A stretch of 64,000 bases of DNA from positions 434,001 through 498,000 of the forward strand of contig VICG01000016.1 in NCBI GenBank assembly GCA_008692225.1, read 5' to 3'. Within the stretch, counting starts at the first letter, position 1; each line of letters begins with the position of its first letter. Positions 1 to 13,136 of the stretch are shown here, piece after piece. Both the position numbers and the translations under genes were made by a program. The stretch comes from Monilinia fructicola. Taxonomy: Eukaryota; Ascomycota; Leotiomycetes; Helotiales; Sclerotiniaceae. The notes under the pieces are model-generated. The model searched no databases. It was not told the DNA's origin and saw only the letters and a list, made by a program, of their open reading frames with translations.

Positions 1-1568
1 AAAACCTTCTACATCTCAAAACCCGAGTTCCCCTCGAAAGGGAAACGAAAGAACAAACAAACACCAAGATCGCATCTGTATCCGAGGTCGCCTATATCAA
101 CTTATCAAGCGGTAATCATCCTCTCCTTGTATCCTAATATAGTGTCCTGCATCTGCCACAGGAAGATCTATCCATACATCTCCGTAGATGGGAAAGACCG
201 TGCACATCCATGGAACCCGTACAACAACTCCTTCGTCGGCTTCGCCCTCTACCCTCCCTCCCGCATACTATTACTTTACCACACTTTCCGTAACCTTACC
301 GGCAAAATGCTTCAGCGTTCCGTACAAGTTGTACGAATCTGCAATCTCTGCAATCTCTGCAATGAGGCACAAGGATTGGTCTTGTTGCAGCCCAGGAATT
401 TATGCCTTTGTTAGCTCTTCCCATCTGTTTTCTCTTCGCTTGCCGCGCCTTTGGCTTCCTCTTTAAAATATGTGGGTGGCTGCAAATAACGCAGATACAT
501 AAATCACGTGCAGTGTCACTGAGTTGTGACTGTGGGTTCTCTTCACGACATTGGAGGATCAATGGCGTATCTTGTCCTCCACTCCTCCTTGCTGCCAAAT
601 CGTGAGCCGACCAATTGTATCGGGGCAACTGATCCATATCGAATTGGTCACTTCAGTAAGCACGCCATACAGTAAAGATACCGTATCTTTCATGCCGGCA
701 TATTCCTATCCAGAGGTCGTTAAGACTTGACTATCTTTTCTTCGCGCCTGCACATCCCTTGTATGCGGATTCCTCCCTGGTCCCTGGTGCCTGCCCTCAT
801 TTATCTACCATACCAATTTGAACCAACCAACCGCTTCTGGGCCTGGCTCTTGAGAGAAGTCTCTCACAAACGCTGATGGTCCTGTCGTTACGATCCATGT
901 GTCCCGAGATTAGGGCATGCTCCACTATACTCCACCGTCTATAAGCTTATCGTTATCGTGCCACGCTCTCCCTCGAGGCTTGTCAGGTCAAGCCTTCAAC
1001 GAAAGTTTCACCTCGTCTCCCGGTACTCCACTCGCTCCCTTCTTCAACATCCAAACCCTTCATCACATGATCGAAGAGCCATGGGACGGAGCGCCGTGCC
1101 GCATCCTCACCTCTCTTCTCGCTCTACTTCGCCGGGGACTTATCGTCGCACCATTTCACCCGACTGCTGCGCTGTGCCGCCCCTTGCTGTGTTGCGGATT
1201 CGATCGCGAGTCCATCCTGGTCTCGCTGCCGTTGCTTACGTACCGTCTTGACGGTGCTTCGACCATCTGGCATGTGAACGATGTCGATTCTGATATATAA
1301 TGCTACACGATCATGTACACAGTGCAGCTCGCGTCGCACACCTCATTGCTTCGATGCTAGAATCATGCACAGGGGAACTATTCGCTCGTGGTGAAGCCTG
1401 AGAGGAAAACCTCGCGTACCACTACCCTCTCGGCAGGCATTTCGCATACATTCCGCATACTCGTCTGGTGTGCACATCAAATCAAGGTAGAGCCTCCATC
1501 TTGGGTTCTTCGCTCCCCCTTGGTGGTTTGCGGACAATGCCATCGTTAGTGCTATCATACACACCTTT

Positions 1569-1607
1569 CCCTTGCCTTGCCTTGCCTTGCCTTGCCTTGC
1601 CTTGCCT
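1569..1607. repeat. CCTTG pentamer microsatellite
   Basis: About seven to eight near-perfect copies of a CCTTG unit lie in tandem. Confidence 0.9.
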
Positions 1608-1984
1608 AACGCCTCGCACTACGATTTTGAGATATGACATTCTTGTGCATATCACTGTAGTCAGCCGTTGCATCATGACGATAGAAAGATGAGAGCTAAA
1701 AAAGCTCCAGCCTCGCCAATCACCAAATCCGTAATCTCATCACATCACCAAATCCAATCCCCAAGTTCCTCCCTCGTGCGCGAACGTGATGTCGTCACTT
1801 GATCGTGATTGTAATCATAACCATAACCATAACCATAATCATAACCTTCACTCCTCTTTCTTCTCTACTGCATGAAACTTAGCCACTACCTACCTGCCTA
1901 CCTTGAGTCGTCAGCACAGTTTCCATCCTCCTTTTTTTTTGTACTTGTACTTGTAACATACCTGTGCCTGTACTTAGCGCTAGA

Positions 1985-2166
1985 GCTATACCTACACCTA
2001 CACCTACATCTACATCTACATCTACATCTACATCTACATCTGCATCTACACCTACACTACACCTACACCTACACCTACACCTACACCTACACCTACACCT
2101 AACACCTACACCTACACCTACACCTACACCTACACCTACACCTACACCTACACCTACACCTACACA
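1985..2166. repeat. CACCTA/CATCTA hexamer microsatellite
   Basis: About 180 bp of tandem hexamers. The first part is mainly CATCTA and the second mainly CACCTA, interrupted by single-base slips near 2055 and 2100. The unit is not the fungal telomere unit CCCTAA. Long reading frames through it on both strands are by-products of the six-base period. Confidence 0.95.
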
Positions 2167-2792
2167 CACTACACCCCACATCCCGCATCCCGCATCCCCC
2201 ATCCCCCATCGATATCTTTACATACCAGTTCGCCAGCGCCGCCCTGCGAACCATCTCTCAGCGTGACTCTCAAACTCGAAGGGATGCGAGGTGAAGAATC
2301 GAAGCTCATGGTGCAATTGAGCGGGCAGACGCGCGGGATATAGGTGGAGAGCAGGTGGGGGGGAGGAGAGGAGAGGCGCTGGGCATGCGTGGGTGGAGTG
2401 AGATGCTTATGGGGCGTTGAATGTACGTGTGTCGGGCGGGGGGGTGGGGGATAGGGGATATGTTGGGTTTCTTTGTTGATCTCTCGCTTTTGCCATTTTT
2501 GGTTTGGGGATAGGGGGGGGGCGGAGTGAGGGGTCCTTGCTTTTTTTTTTCGCTTGGGGGGAGGGGGATGTGGCGGGGAAGGAAAGGAGAGGAGAGGAGA
2601 GGAGAGGAAAGCGGCTATGGGTGCGGAGATGGTCCTGTCTTGTTTGCTGCTGTGTTGTCTCTTACGTGTTTGGGGGTACGGTTGGTGTCTTATTTGGAGG
2701 TTACTAGTTATTGGGTTTTGGTCTCCTTGCTTTGGTGTGATGGTAGCGTGACTTTTTGTTGATGTTGATGCTTTTTTTTCTTAGGAAGGATT

Positions 2793-2793
<1 letters not shown>

Positions 2794-2831
<38 letters not shown>
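2794..2831. repeat. TG dinucleotide microsatellite
   Basis: About 19 uninterrupted TG units. Confidence 0.95.
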
Positions 2832-2833
<2 letters not shown>

Positions 2834-4068
2834 TTATAATCTTGATTGGAGATGTTTAGACTTGCCAGAGGGTGGGGGATATGGGAAATGCGGTGATGGG
2901 GAGAGGGACTGGAAGTGATGTTTTACGTGAAGAGGTGATTTGGTTTGAAATTAAGGGGTTGTGTTTATGGGTATCTAATCTTTTGGGATTAAGGTTTGGT
3001 GTTGGTGATGATTTGGGGAAGGTGTTTAGTATCTTTTTAAGTTAGGGATGGGGATGAAATGGAATTGGAACTGGAAAAGGAAACGGAGACGGAGATGGAA
3101 TAGAGATGGAGGTAAAGATGAGATGGAATATCTCGTTAAGAGCTTTTGGATGAGTTTACAATTAGCAACGTTGTTTGGGATTTGGGGTTTGGAAGCAATG
3201 TGATGTGATCTATGGTGTGGTTGATGCTGAAATGATGGATTGAAGATTGGATGAGGTGAATGTATTGGAGGGCTAGTTGGCCAGATGTTTAGATTTTCAG
3301 AGTTCGAAGGGAGGTTGCTAGTTGGATCTAGGAGGATTGGTGAGATATCGTTAGTTCATAGATCTGTGGATGAAGTCTAGAGTTGAACATTATATGTTGT
3401 ATTTTAGAAGTTATGAGCAGGTGTTGCAATTGGTATAATTGACTGTTGTGGCTTGAGTTTGGGTTTGATGGAGTTGTGAGCGATGGATTTGGCTTCTACG
3501 TATACTCTTGTGTTCTCCTATAGATACTTCCATAGATACTCATAGATATACTCCTATTAATACTCCTATTGACTCCTTATTCTTATACAGCTAATCATTG
3601 ACTGGCTATGGGTTTCCATGTTAAGACTCCTCATTCACAACTATTCATGTGAGTAGCTTCTTAGAATCAGTTTAGCTGAATCTAGCTTGCTGAATATATA
3701 AAGCTGTTGAGTTTGAAGGCTAAACCAGAAGAGCCATACTGTATCCTACACGCAAAATGAAGTTGACATCCGAAAATCTAATATGCTAGAACGTGATCCG
3801 AGCCGAGCTTGAGGAGGGGCTACCACATGACTTCGAATTCATTACATCAGCACAGTACTCCGTCATTGTTGGTGCCTGAAATTCTGCCTTACCACGATTA
3901 GAGCTCTTTCAAGAAAAAGTTCAGTCGCATCAACCTCGAAAGTATTTTTGACCATCATCTTGAAGGCTTGCAATCACCAACCACCAATTCCTTCTGATCC
4001 GGCATTCATTCTTTCGCCTACGCTGATACCACTTAATCTTCTCAGTGATATCATTTTTATAGAAAAAA

Positions 4069-5283
4069 ATGTCGTTGATTGCGCTGGATAAGGAATCGCC
4101 TCTGGGCTTCCTTTTCAACAATGCTGTAGCTGGGGCTTTGTCAAATTCATATAACACTTTCCAAGAGAAGAGGGAGGCGCTGGGTCTTGCAAATCCTGGA
4201 ACAGTCGAGAACATTGCTAGAGAGGTTCAACGCGATGTTTTTCTTAACAACTACACATTCTCTGGACTGAGGGCGGATCTCACCAAGCCATTCAGTATGG
4301 CACCTTTATTCCAAGTCTCCCATGCATTCTCTATGGGGTCTCAAGGCCTGCCACCATACACATTCGGAGCGTTATTCGGCACAAACAAGGTGAGTAATGG
4401 TTTGATAAAAATGCTCTCATCATTTTATCCCAGGCTTTTGCTGTGATTCCCTGAATTGAAGCTGATAGTGCGATTGTTAGATCTTCATGCAAGGAAACAT
4501 GGACAATGAAGGGCAGCTTACCACTCGATTCAACTACCGATGGACTCCATCATTCGTTACCAAGACTCAGCTTCAAGTCGCCCCTGGTCAAGCCATGATG
4601 CAATTAGACAACGAGTATACCGGACAAGATTTTACAGCCTCAATTAAATCTCTTAACCCTTCAATACTCGATGGAGGATTCACCGGTATCTTTATTGGTC
4701 AATACTTGCAATCAGTCACTCCCAACCTTGCTTTGGGTTTGGAGGCTGTCTGGCAGCGAGCAGCCATGAACCAAGGTCCCGAAACTGCCGTATCATACTG
4801 CGCTAAATACAAGGGTAGCGATTGGATTGCCAGCGCTCAATTGCAAGCACAAGGAGCTGTTAACACATCTTTCTGGAGAAGATTGACAGACAAGGTTGAA
4901 GCGGGTGTAGACCTCAACTTGCAATTCGCGGGGCTGTCTGGAGCTGGCTTGATGGGAGGGCCTATCAGAAAGGAGGGTGTCACAACTGTTGGGTGCCAAG
5001 TATGACTTCAGAATGTCTACTTTCAGAGCTCAAGTTGACTCCACTGGAAAGTTGAGCTGCTTATTAGAGAAGAGAGTTGCACCACCTGTGCAACTTACCT
5101 TTGCCGCTGAGATGGACCACTACAAGGTATATAGTCTTTCGTTCCCCAATTCACCTTGTTTACTAATAAATTTCATAGCAAGCAGCAAAGATTGGAGTAG
5201 CAGTTTCTATTGAATCTGGTGACGAAGAGGTCGAACAACAAGCAATGGCCGTCGGTGGTGCCCCACCTCAGATCCCATTTTAA
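4069..5283 (+). CDS. tom40: Mitochondrial import receptor Tom40 (frame break)
   Basis: Tom40 is the beta-barrel channel of the TOM complex in the mitochondrial outer membrane, through which most nuclear-encoded precursors enter. The start ([19 protein letters not shown]), the [10 protein letters not shown] strand and the barrel end ([19 protein letters not shown]) fit fungal Tom40. Three exons: 4069-4389, 4481-5126 and 5179-5283. Both introns are GT-AG and phase 0, and the second has a TACTAAT branch point. The predicted 356 residues match the usual ~350. The reading frame breaks at the GGG at 4991-4993: the upstream frame stops at 5003-5005, while removing one G restores GAKYDFRM and reads to the stop. 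Both sides are well conserved, so I read this as a sequence error rather than a dead gene. The product ends IPF, as I recall for other fungal Tom40s. Confidence 0.93.
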
Positions 5284-7272
5284 AGATATGTGATTCGACG
5301 CAATGCTTCTCCAAGCGCAACCTCCACTCCCAAAAGTAATCGAAATTTAATGCCACAACATAAAAGCCTCAAGAACAAGAACCTGTACACCGACTAGCCA
5401 CCTCACTCATCTGCATAACGGACTCATTCTGCTATGTCAGGCCTATACAAAAAGCTAGTTCTTCATTTTCTTTTGAGATGTCTTACTACAAACCATGAAC
5501 CTCGTTTCTTTCTACCACTCCAGAGAAGCGGTGCATTTCTGCATACATACCCGAGTCAAAAATATGATGATGCAACCTTTTTTTCCCTTTTTTCTTCTAC
5601 CATATCATAGACTTTCTTTATACCTCTGGTTCTCGGGGATGTGCGTGTGTCGGAACAGCATATCTGGAATTTGACTTGAAATGGAAAGACATTGCGAGTG
5701 CTCTTGTTTATGATAGCGGCTAGTTTGACATGGAAAGGGGTCTTGGACGACGCATGAGATATCATGAAGAAGATTTTATATGAGGACGGGTGCTTATGTA
5801 TTATAGTGAATCGATTTTGCAGCGATGACGACGGGAGAAAGGCATGATAGTATTGTTACTGTAGATACCTAACTGTGTATAAAAGCAAGGATATGATTGA
5901 ATGTCCATGAAAGCGCAAGCCCTTGTATTATGTATGATATTACCTTTATACGTGAAGTGAAAGTCGAATATCCATTACTCCAGGTAGGTAGGTGGATGGG
6001 TGGATGAGCAGCGAAGATCTTACTCCGCTGGCTATTTTTAACATCTTTATTACAATATTATTGATATCTTATTAATCCCGTACTCGAGTATTTATGATTT
6101 GTTGCTTAGGATCCATCCATGGATTCATATGATCATCCCGTCCAAGGCAATCCAATGCAACAAACACCCAATGAGGCATCAAGATTACATAATCAACGAG
6201 CCACCAAAAGCAAAAACTTTAAACCCACTTCCACTCCTTCAGCCTTTGCACCTTGGGACGAATGTTCTCCATAGTAAAGCATTTTGATTGGTCGAATCAT
6301 CATCATCGATTACTAAGCTTAGGTAACATCTTATCACCTCTTTCGTACTTTCGTACTTTCGTACTTTCGTGCTTTCGTGCTTACTTATCTCGATAATCTA
6401 TTCTCTACCCATCCTTGCATGCATCTATTTATCTATCTTAGCTTGATCTACCTAGTAATATTAAGCCAAGCACAACCTCAAAACTGCAATTTTCATCCTC
6501 AACCTTCAAGAATCTCCACGCAACATTTGCAATTGTAAGATTTGCTTGTTGGCCTTACCAGGAGACGTGAAAGGGCGGCAAGAGTAAAGAGTGGAGAGTT
6601 TTTAACTTTGGCATCCTCTTCATCCTTGAAACTTCCACGCTGCTCTGAGACAGAAAGTTTTGGAGGGGAAGTCCGAGTTTATTTTGATTGAGGCTTTGTG
6701 AAAACAGACAGAACAAGGCTTACGCTCCCTCAATACTTGACTCCCTTCAGCATCCGTCTACGATTTGTCTCCCTCGCCTTCTTCTCTTTTCTCGCTCTCA
6801 TCATAAGATATCAAGCAGGATTCGATCAAGGTAACGGTGAGGAATTCGAAGGAAGGAAGGAAGGGTACCTCGATACTATACATTACAAGGGATCGAACCT
6901 CAAAGTCACGAGATCATCAAAGGAGAAGCAAGTGGAAGTAAACGAGCAAGCAAGCAGCTGTCACGGGTTGTTGTGAGAATAAAGTGAATTCACATCATTT
7001 GGAGATTTGGAAATAATTAAGAGGGTTGAGGCTCAAACCAATTGTGAGGAATTTCTGGTGAAGGATTGCTTTTCCGAAAACAACCTTGTTGGGAAATTGA
7101 GGAAGATGGATACTTTATTGTAAGTGGTAATATTCTTTTTGGTTATTCACTTTTACCCCCTCGTTTAACTCTAGACATCGAGGCATGGTGATTTTTTCAT
7201 ATCATATCTGAATTTTCCTTGCCCTCTTCCTGCTTTGAATATCCTTTCAACAACAATCGAAAGTTATACATC
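5284..7272. other. Intergenic region
   Basis: No supportable gene. It holds the presumed 3' region of Tom40 and the presumed promoter and leader of the phosphofructo-2-kinase gene, both transcribed on +. A run of CTTTCGTA-like octamers lies at about 6341-6380. Short reading frames here show no family resemblance. Confidence 0.5.
6341..6380. repeat. CTTTCGTA octamer minisatellite
   Basis: Five tandem octamers, the last two carrying a G in place of A. Confidence 0.85.
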
Positions 7273-9437
7273 ATGGTTTCTTCAAACTTCAGCTCGCCGC
7301 TATTCCCTTCATTTGGCCCACGGAGGTCTATTAGTACCATTATGAGAGAGTTGGAACTTGTGGAATCACTGTTTACAGACCCTGACGAAGAACTTAGGAC
7401 AGCAGAGATCGCGGCGAACTCTCCTCGCTTTCGTCGAAGATCTTCAACATTCATCGATGGCGTTCATGATTTGCCAGATGAGAAAGCAACTATGGCGCCG
7501 GCTCAGCTGTACTCAACTGAGTCGGGTAGACTCTTTCATTCGGGAAAGATCGCTATTGTCTTAGTTGGTCTTCCTGCGCGTGGAAAAACGTAAGTTATTT
7601 TCCCAGATTGATGTGTTAGATCTAATTATACTGATGGACTCTGGGGCAGCCATATCTCAGTGTCTCTTTCTCGTTATTTACAATGGTAAGATTCGATATT
7701 AGCTATGATCTGTCTTTTTTGTGCTGATTTCTCTAGGCTGGGCGTGAAAACAAGAATCTTCCACTTGGGAGATTATCGACGCGCAACAATGGGTCCAGGC
7801 CAAGAAGTTCCTGATGATTACTTCTTCATAAATGCATCTGCTGCTTCAGTGATGCTTCGACAGAAAATACTCAAAAAATGTCGTGAAGATATCTATGCTT
7901 GGCTCAATCATGAGAGAATGGTCAAGTTGCTATCTACGATGCTGTTAATCCTCTTTCTGGTGGACGTGGCTCTCTTGCAAAAGAGTTCGCCAAGCATGAT
8001 GTGCAGGTATGTGGCCTGCAAGGTGATTCTTCTTCGAGCGGTCGCTAATACATATATTCTAGACCTTGTTCCTCGAGTCATATGTCACAGACGAAAAGAT
8101 TCTCCAAGAGAATGCCCGAAGCGTGAAGATTTCATCCCCTGATGTAAATTGCCTCCCTTCAGAGCGTTGGAAGTACCAGGATGATACTAAATTACTTCAA
8201 TCACAGTTTGTTGGTATGGATCCTGAAGATGCAGCCAAACTCTATCTCAAAAGAATTGACATGAAAATCCCCCACTTCGAAACTATGACCGAGACTGATC
8301 TCAATTACGTCAAAATGATCAATGCAGGCGAGCGCATCGAATACAATAACGTCAGCTTTGGTTATCTATCCCATCGAATCGTTTTCTACCTCATGAATCT
8401 TCACATCAAATCCCGTCAAACATTCTTCGCTCGCGCCGGTACATCCAGCTTAGATGATTCCTACAAAGCCGATGCATCACTCTCAGATGAAGGTCGAGAA
8501 TACGCCAAAAAGATGTCTGATGCATTACTCAAACACCGTGAAGAGGAAAGAGCAGCTTCTATTGCAGCAGGCGGTAGTGATGCACCGCTTAAACCATTAA
8601 CTGTGTGGTCTTCTACTAGAAAGAGAACTGTTGAGACGGCAGAATATCTAAAAGGAAAGGGATTTAGAGTGAGACAGAGAAGTCAGATGAGTCAGTTGAA
8701 TCCGGGTATCTGCGAGAAGATGAGTGAGAGAGCTTTGAGAAGATTGTATCCAGAGGAAGTTCGGATGCACGAGCTGGATCCTTATCATCATAGGTATCCT
8801 CGTGCTGAGGTATGTTTTTTCTACGCTTTCCATCATCATATGCTCATCTTTCACGATGTGACCCTTTGTTTCTTGAATGGCTGAATGCTGATGCAAAGAA
8901 TAGTCATACCATGATCTCGCAGTCCGTATGGAACCTATCATTTTGGAACTCGAGAGAGAACAAAATGATCTTTTGATCATTGCTCATGAATCGGTTTTGA
9001 GAGTTCTTTATGGATATCTTATGGCTTGCGATGCTATGAATATCCCTACACTTAAGTTTCCTAGAAACGAAATTATTGAGGTATTTGTTATCTCACCCCC
9101 CCTTATTCCTGTGTATCTTCTTATTCACTCTCTTCTCCTGCCTCCTCTTCTCTATTACCCCCATTCTAATAATCTCTCTCTCCCACAGATCATCCCTGCA
9201 TCCTACCAAAACGAAGCAAAACGCATCCACATCGAAGGTCTCGCCCCAGAAATCATCCCCGGCTCCCCAGAAGACATCAGAATCCCCGTTCCTCCTTCTG
9301 GTATACAAAGTCCGTTCTCGGGTATTGGTACACCTGCTTTAGGTGGTGGAAGTGGAGTTGCTACGCCATCGCTGGGTGAGAAAGTTGAGGCTGGTGGTGA
9401 GAAATTGAAGGTGCTTAATCCGTTGGCGCAGGACTAG
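7273..9437 (+). CDS. 6-phosphofructo-2-kinase with inactive phosphatase half (frame break)
   Basis: This enzyme makes fructose 2,6-bisphosphate from fructose 6-phosphate and ATP, the cytosolic signal that switches glycolysis on. Walker A is GLPARGKT (residues 99-106), followed by the GDYRR segment and an AIYDAVNP motif. A histidine-phosphatase-like domain follows, but its catalytic RHG is RAG (Ala about residue 311), so bisphosphatase activity is unlikely; yeast Pfk26 is likewise kinase-only. Seven exons: 7273-7589, 7650-7685, 7737-8006, 8063-8143, 8207-8809, 8904-9080, 9189-9437 (~576 residues). The introns at 8144-8206 and 9081-9188 have no in-frame stop but interrupt conserved sequence. 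I chose ATG 7273 because no earlier in-frame ATG exists after the upstream stop. A 2-nt excess in GAGAG (7912-7916) breaks the frame just before the AIYDAVNP segment; dropping AG restores it. Confidence 0.9.
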
Positions 9438-9645
9438 ATTGCGTACTCGAAACGTAGTGGAAGGGAGACGTTGATTTTTGCGGTTGGTTAGCTTTCTTTT
9501 GAGGTTCAAGATGCGGGGTGCAAGACGAGAAGTGCGGATATCAGATGAGCGACAATTGATAATAGGAGTGTGTTTTCTTTTGCATTGCATTGCGTGCGGG
9601 TTTTGCGATGGTCCATACAGAATACGAAGGAATGGTGAAGAAGGG

Positions 9646-9686
9646 AATGAATCAATCAATGAATGAATGAATGAATGAATGAATGC
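9646..9686. repeat. AATC/AATG tetramer microsatellite
   Basis: About ten tandem tetramers, AATC at the start and AATG for the rest, about 210 bp downstream of the kinase stop codon. Confidence 0.9.
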
Positions 9687-10665
9687 GCAAATAACCCCTA
9701 CCACCCTTAGGGATGAATCCAGTAATGTGAAAAGCCTCCGAATGTTTGTCTCTGCCTCTACATCCATTCCTCGCAAACTCACATCTAGACTAAAATTGGC
9801 CTGAGAATAATATCGATACTATCATGTTCGTATCCCGTAGTTGGGAAGCTCGTTTGTGATATCGAGGAATTTTATCTTCATCTTTTCTTTTTCTTTTTTT
9901 TCTTTTTTTTCTTTTTCATCTTTTTGGCGTTGGATGCGTGGAGTTTACGCGCGCGCGCGTGTGTATGTGTGGATGTGGATGTGGATGTTGATGTGGATGT
10001 TGATGTCGATGTTGATGTTCAGTTGGCGTTAGGTTGGCGCTAGGTTTATCATGGGGTCATGGGGTTATGGGGAGGGTGGACAGATGAGGGGGAGGCGGGG
10101 AAAGGGGAGGGGAGGAGAGGGGGGTGTGAACAAAAGAAATGAAGATCAGAGGGTATAAGGCGAGGCTTTTCTCATTCCTCCTGCATTACGTGGAATCGGT
10201 CGAGGGTATGTATCTCTGGCTGAGCCTACTTGTTGGATTTGGGGGTGGTGATGGTTGGGTTGGCGATTTGGGATTTGTGATTTGTGGGTGGGAAATGGGA
10301 GGTAGGAGATACGAGGCATGAATCCTCATCGTGCAAATCGATGCCCAAGGATTCGAGCCCAGATCAATATATCGCCCAGCTCGCACTTCTGATACATGGT
10401 AGATGGCGGTCTGGGGGATGGAAAAGCATGGGTTAAATGAGCGGGATATGTTGCTCGATTGGCGATAGGTGAATGTATAGAGGGTATGCATATGCAGTTC
10501 AGCCCCAGGCCTTGCGGTTGGTGGAAATGAGGACCACGGTCTTATTTGTATTTGTAGATTGACGATGTGGGTGGGCTGTTTAGCTTGAGGCTGGTTATTG
10601 GGGGAGGGGATTGGACATTCCTTGATATGGTTTTGTTCTTGTTCTTGTTCTTCTTCTTGTTCATT

Positions 10666-10681
10666 CCCCCCCCCCCCCCCC
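10666..10681. repeat. 16-base C homopolymer
   Basis: An uninterrupted run of sixteen C. The exact length is likely unreliable. Confidence 0.85.
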
Positions 10682-13136
10682 TTTTCGCTCCTGTTTTTGC
10701 AGTTTCTATCGTTGTGTAAGGATTGAGGAATTGTGCGTGCTGGTGAGGTGAGGTGGACGCATGGATCAAGATCCTGGATAGAAGAATATCAGATGTTCTG
10801 AGCCGTGACGCTTGAATGATGCTTTTTCGCATTTGATAGATGGTGCGCATGGTTGGCTGTGGAAACTTTCAAGAGCTATGAGTTTTGTTATCAATAAGGC
10901 ACGCTGTCGAGGACTGTTTTGCTTATCTCCGCTCGGCTCGTCACCCGAGACGGTATGCAAGTTCTGCACTCACCATTCGTCAATGACATCCTTCTCATAT
11001 CTCATTGCCGTCTCGGGTGGAACTCTCTTGTATGATGAAAATCGTGGAGAGGGACTTCCTTTTAAGTTTGGGCAGCGGTACCCTGGGGTATTTGGTCTTA
11101 ACGGGGTGACTACCCTACCCTTGGAAATAGAGCAGGGTAAAGTATCGGCCGGGTAGTAGTACCCCGGATGATATAGGGTATACCTAGCCCTGCTCCTTGT
11201 CACTATTCTAACATATTTCCAATCGCTGAGAAACGCTGAATCTGAGCTACAGGATTGCGAATCCCAAGAATTCAAATATTACACAGGTTGGATGATGAGC
11301 AAGAGGCGGCTATAGTACCGTCTGCTATGAACACCGTTGCAAAACTTGGGAGACATGAAGTATTGTTCGCGCATCCGAATCTTATGATCTTTGTGGTGTT
11401 GATAGGGATACCAGCAGACATGATTTAGAGGGAAAGGGAAAACACCAGGAGCTTGGGAGGATAGCGATACAGATGGAATCTTTTGGACTGGGAAATGTTT
11501 AGTTTTAAATGATTGGTTTGTATTGTGGAATTGCAGAGGATGATGGTCCTTGGTCTTCCGACGAAAGAATCTAGCGATCTAGCCGATGTTCTGATCATGA
11601 GGAGTGAGATGGCTTTATGAGCTTCCATACGTCAGATGGAGTGTTGATACTGGAGGGCTGGATTTCTATTTTGTTGGTGGAATTCACCGTCGATGGAGGT
11701 GCTTATCGGTATAACAAAAGTGGTGATACTGATAATGGGAGGACGAAGATATTGACCGCCACGAGCTCGAGAATGGATGTTGGGGGGTTAGTATAGGGGG
11801 TAACTCGGTGAGCGAACGCGGAATTCAGGATGCCCGTGTGCACCGTGAAAGACGCTTTAATATAGCAATGGGGAGTTGGGAGTGTTGGTACTAACTTGGT
11901 GGGTTAAATTTGTGAGTACTTAAATCTTTGTCATAATCATCGTTGTTATTCCTGTGAAATTTATGGAATGAAGAACTATGGAATAGTCCTCGAGGGGCTA
12001 GTGCGTCTAATATGGTTAGTACGTATTACAGTAAAACTTGTTTTGGAGTTTTTGAAAGATATATGAAGAATGTGTATAAAATATTATGCATACTTCGATA
12101 TACCGGAAGGCTTTTTGTGCCAGATTCTGATTGATCGAATTTTTCGATCCAGTATAGAGAAGTTCTACTGTTTGTAGAGCTCCCTCAATTTCACATGATC
12201 CATTTCACGACAGAAAGTCTTGGGGTTCTGCACGTCTCACTGTTGGTGAAAATTCAATAGTGAAAAGCAACAAGACGAAAAGGCTAGACAGTAAGATGTA
12301 AAGTCTCAAGTATCACATGGTTTTGATTAAACGATGAAGTATGGCGTCAAGGGCTCTACTTTGGAGTATAGCGCCGTTTGTTATCTAGCGTACGAAATAT
12401 AATTGTAATTGGTTTCAGGGCGGTCATGATACGGAAATATAGACAATGTGCATGGTGAAAGTATGCTATGCAAGTGTCTTTGTCTCAGAATATTGGCATA
12501 AGTCCGTCGAAGTTTTGTCGGGCTGATGCCGTTGAGGGAGGGGTAAATTCTGGACACGGGAAATATGAGACGAGCCGGCATTTGCACGCTTTCAAGCGTC
12601 CGAATTCTACACACAGGCTGCATGTTCTTGTTTTTATTAGTAGTTGGAAGAAATTTGGATATACGAATAACTGTCCCAGATCATCTATCGAGAGTAGTCA
12701 ACAGTATGGGAAAAACGTATGCACAGAACAGCCCAGTTTGAAAAAAATATCGCCACTATGTTCTATTTAATAACGCATGAATTACTAACGCATACTGCTG
12801 CATAACCTTCAAGTTGGCAATTCAGGTTGCCTATGTTATAGCTAGCAAGGAAACTAATCAGATAGGCTCAAAAGGCTACACAAACCCGTGGGTCTTATGT
12901 TGGATCCCGCATGCATAGCAAGGCAGCTTGTGGTATTGTCCAATCCGTATGCATATCTCCTATCACACTCATGGACATGCTCGTATTGAACCTCCTTACA
13001 CTTTTTGTACTACTACGTAGGGCGTGCAGAGATAAAACCATCCCCATAGAGTTTTCAGACTTTGATTTTCTTACTATCCGAAAAGTGTCTCGAATCAACT
13101 TATCTACGTATTTGAGTTGATATTACCAATTTACCA

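Larger units (their letters stand above)
1..4068. other. Gene-poor spacer with simple repeats
   Basis: I see no gene I can support here. Short open frames exist but lack introns, recognisable domains or consistent codon use. The first 2.27 kb is rich in C and T on the + strand and the following ~1.2 kb is rich in G and T. Contents include a CCTTG pentamer run, a long CACCTA/CATCTA hexamer array, G-rich tracts and a TG dinucleotide run, listed separately. The stretch just upstream of 4069 is presumably the Tom40 promoter and leader, which is inference from position only. Confidence 0.6.
9438..13136. other. Long spacer with low-complexity tracts
   Basis: Nearly 3.7 kb without a supportable gene. 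It contains an AATG tetramer run (about 9646-9686), T-rich tracts near 9880-9920, a degenerate GATGTG hexamer run near 9965-10020 and a 16-base C homopolymer at 10666-10681. Candidate frames at 10812-11156 and 12468-12770 have no intron, motif or codon signature that I recognise. Confidence 0.5.

Noticed and set aside
917..1300. 127-codon frame as a gene
   Set aside because: No ATG context, intron, motif or homology; overlapping frames are equally long.
1985..2170. CACCTA array as an internal telomere sequence
   Set aside because: The unit is CACCTA/CATCTA, not CCCTAA; it is an ordinary microsatellite.
1879..2266. Long His/Leu/Thr or Val/Gly repeat proteins on both strands
   Set aside because: They are translations of the hexamer repeat in several frames.
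4980..5010. Programmed ribosomal frameshifting in Tom40
   Set aside because: No slippery heptamer or downstream structure, and similar shifts of both signs occur in many unrelated genes here.
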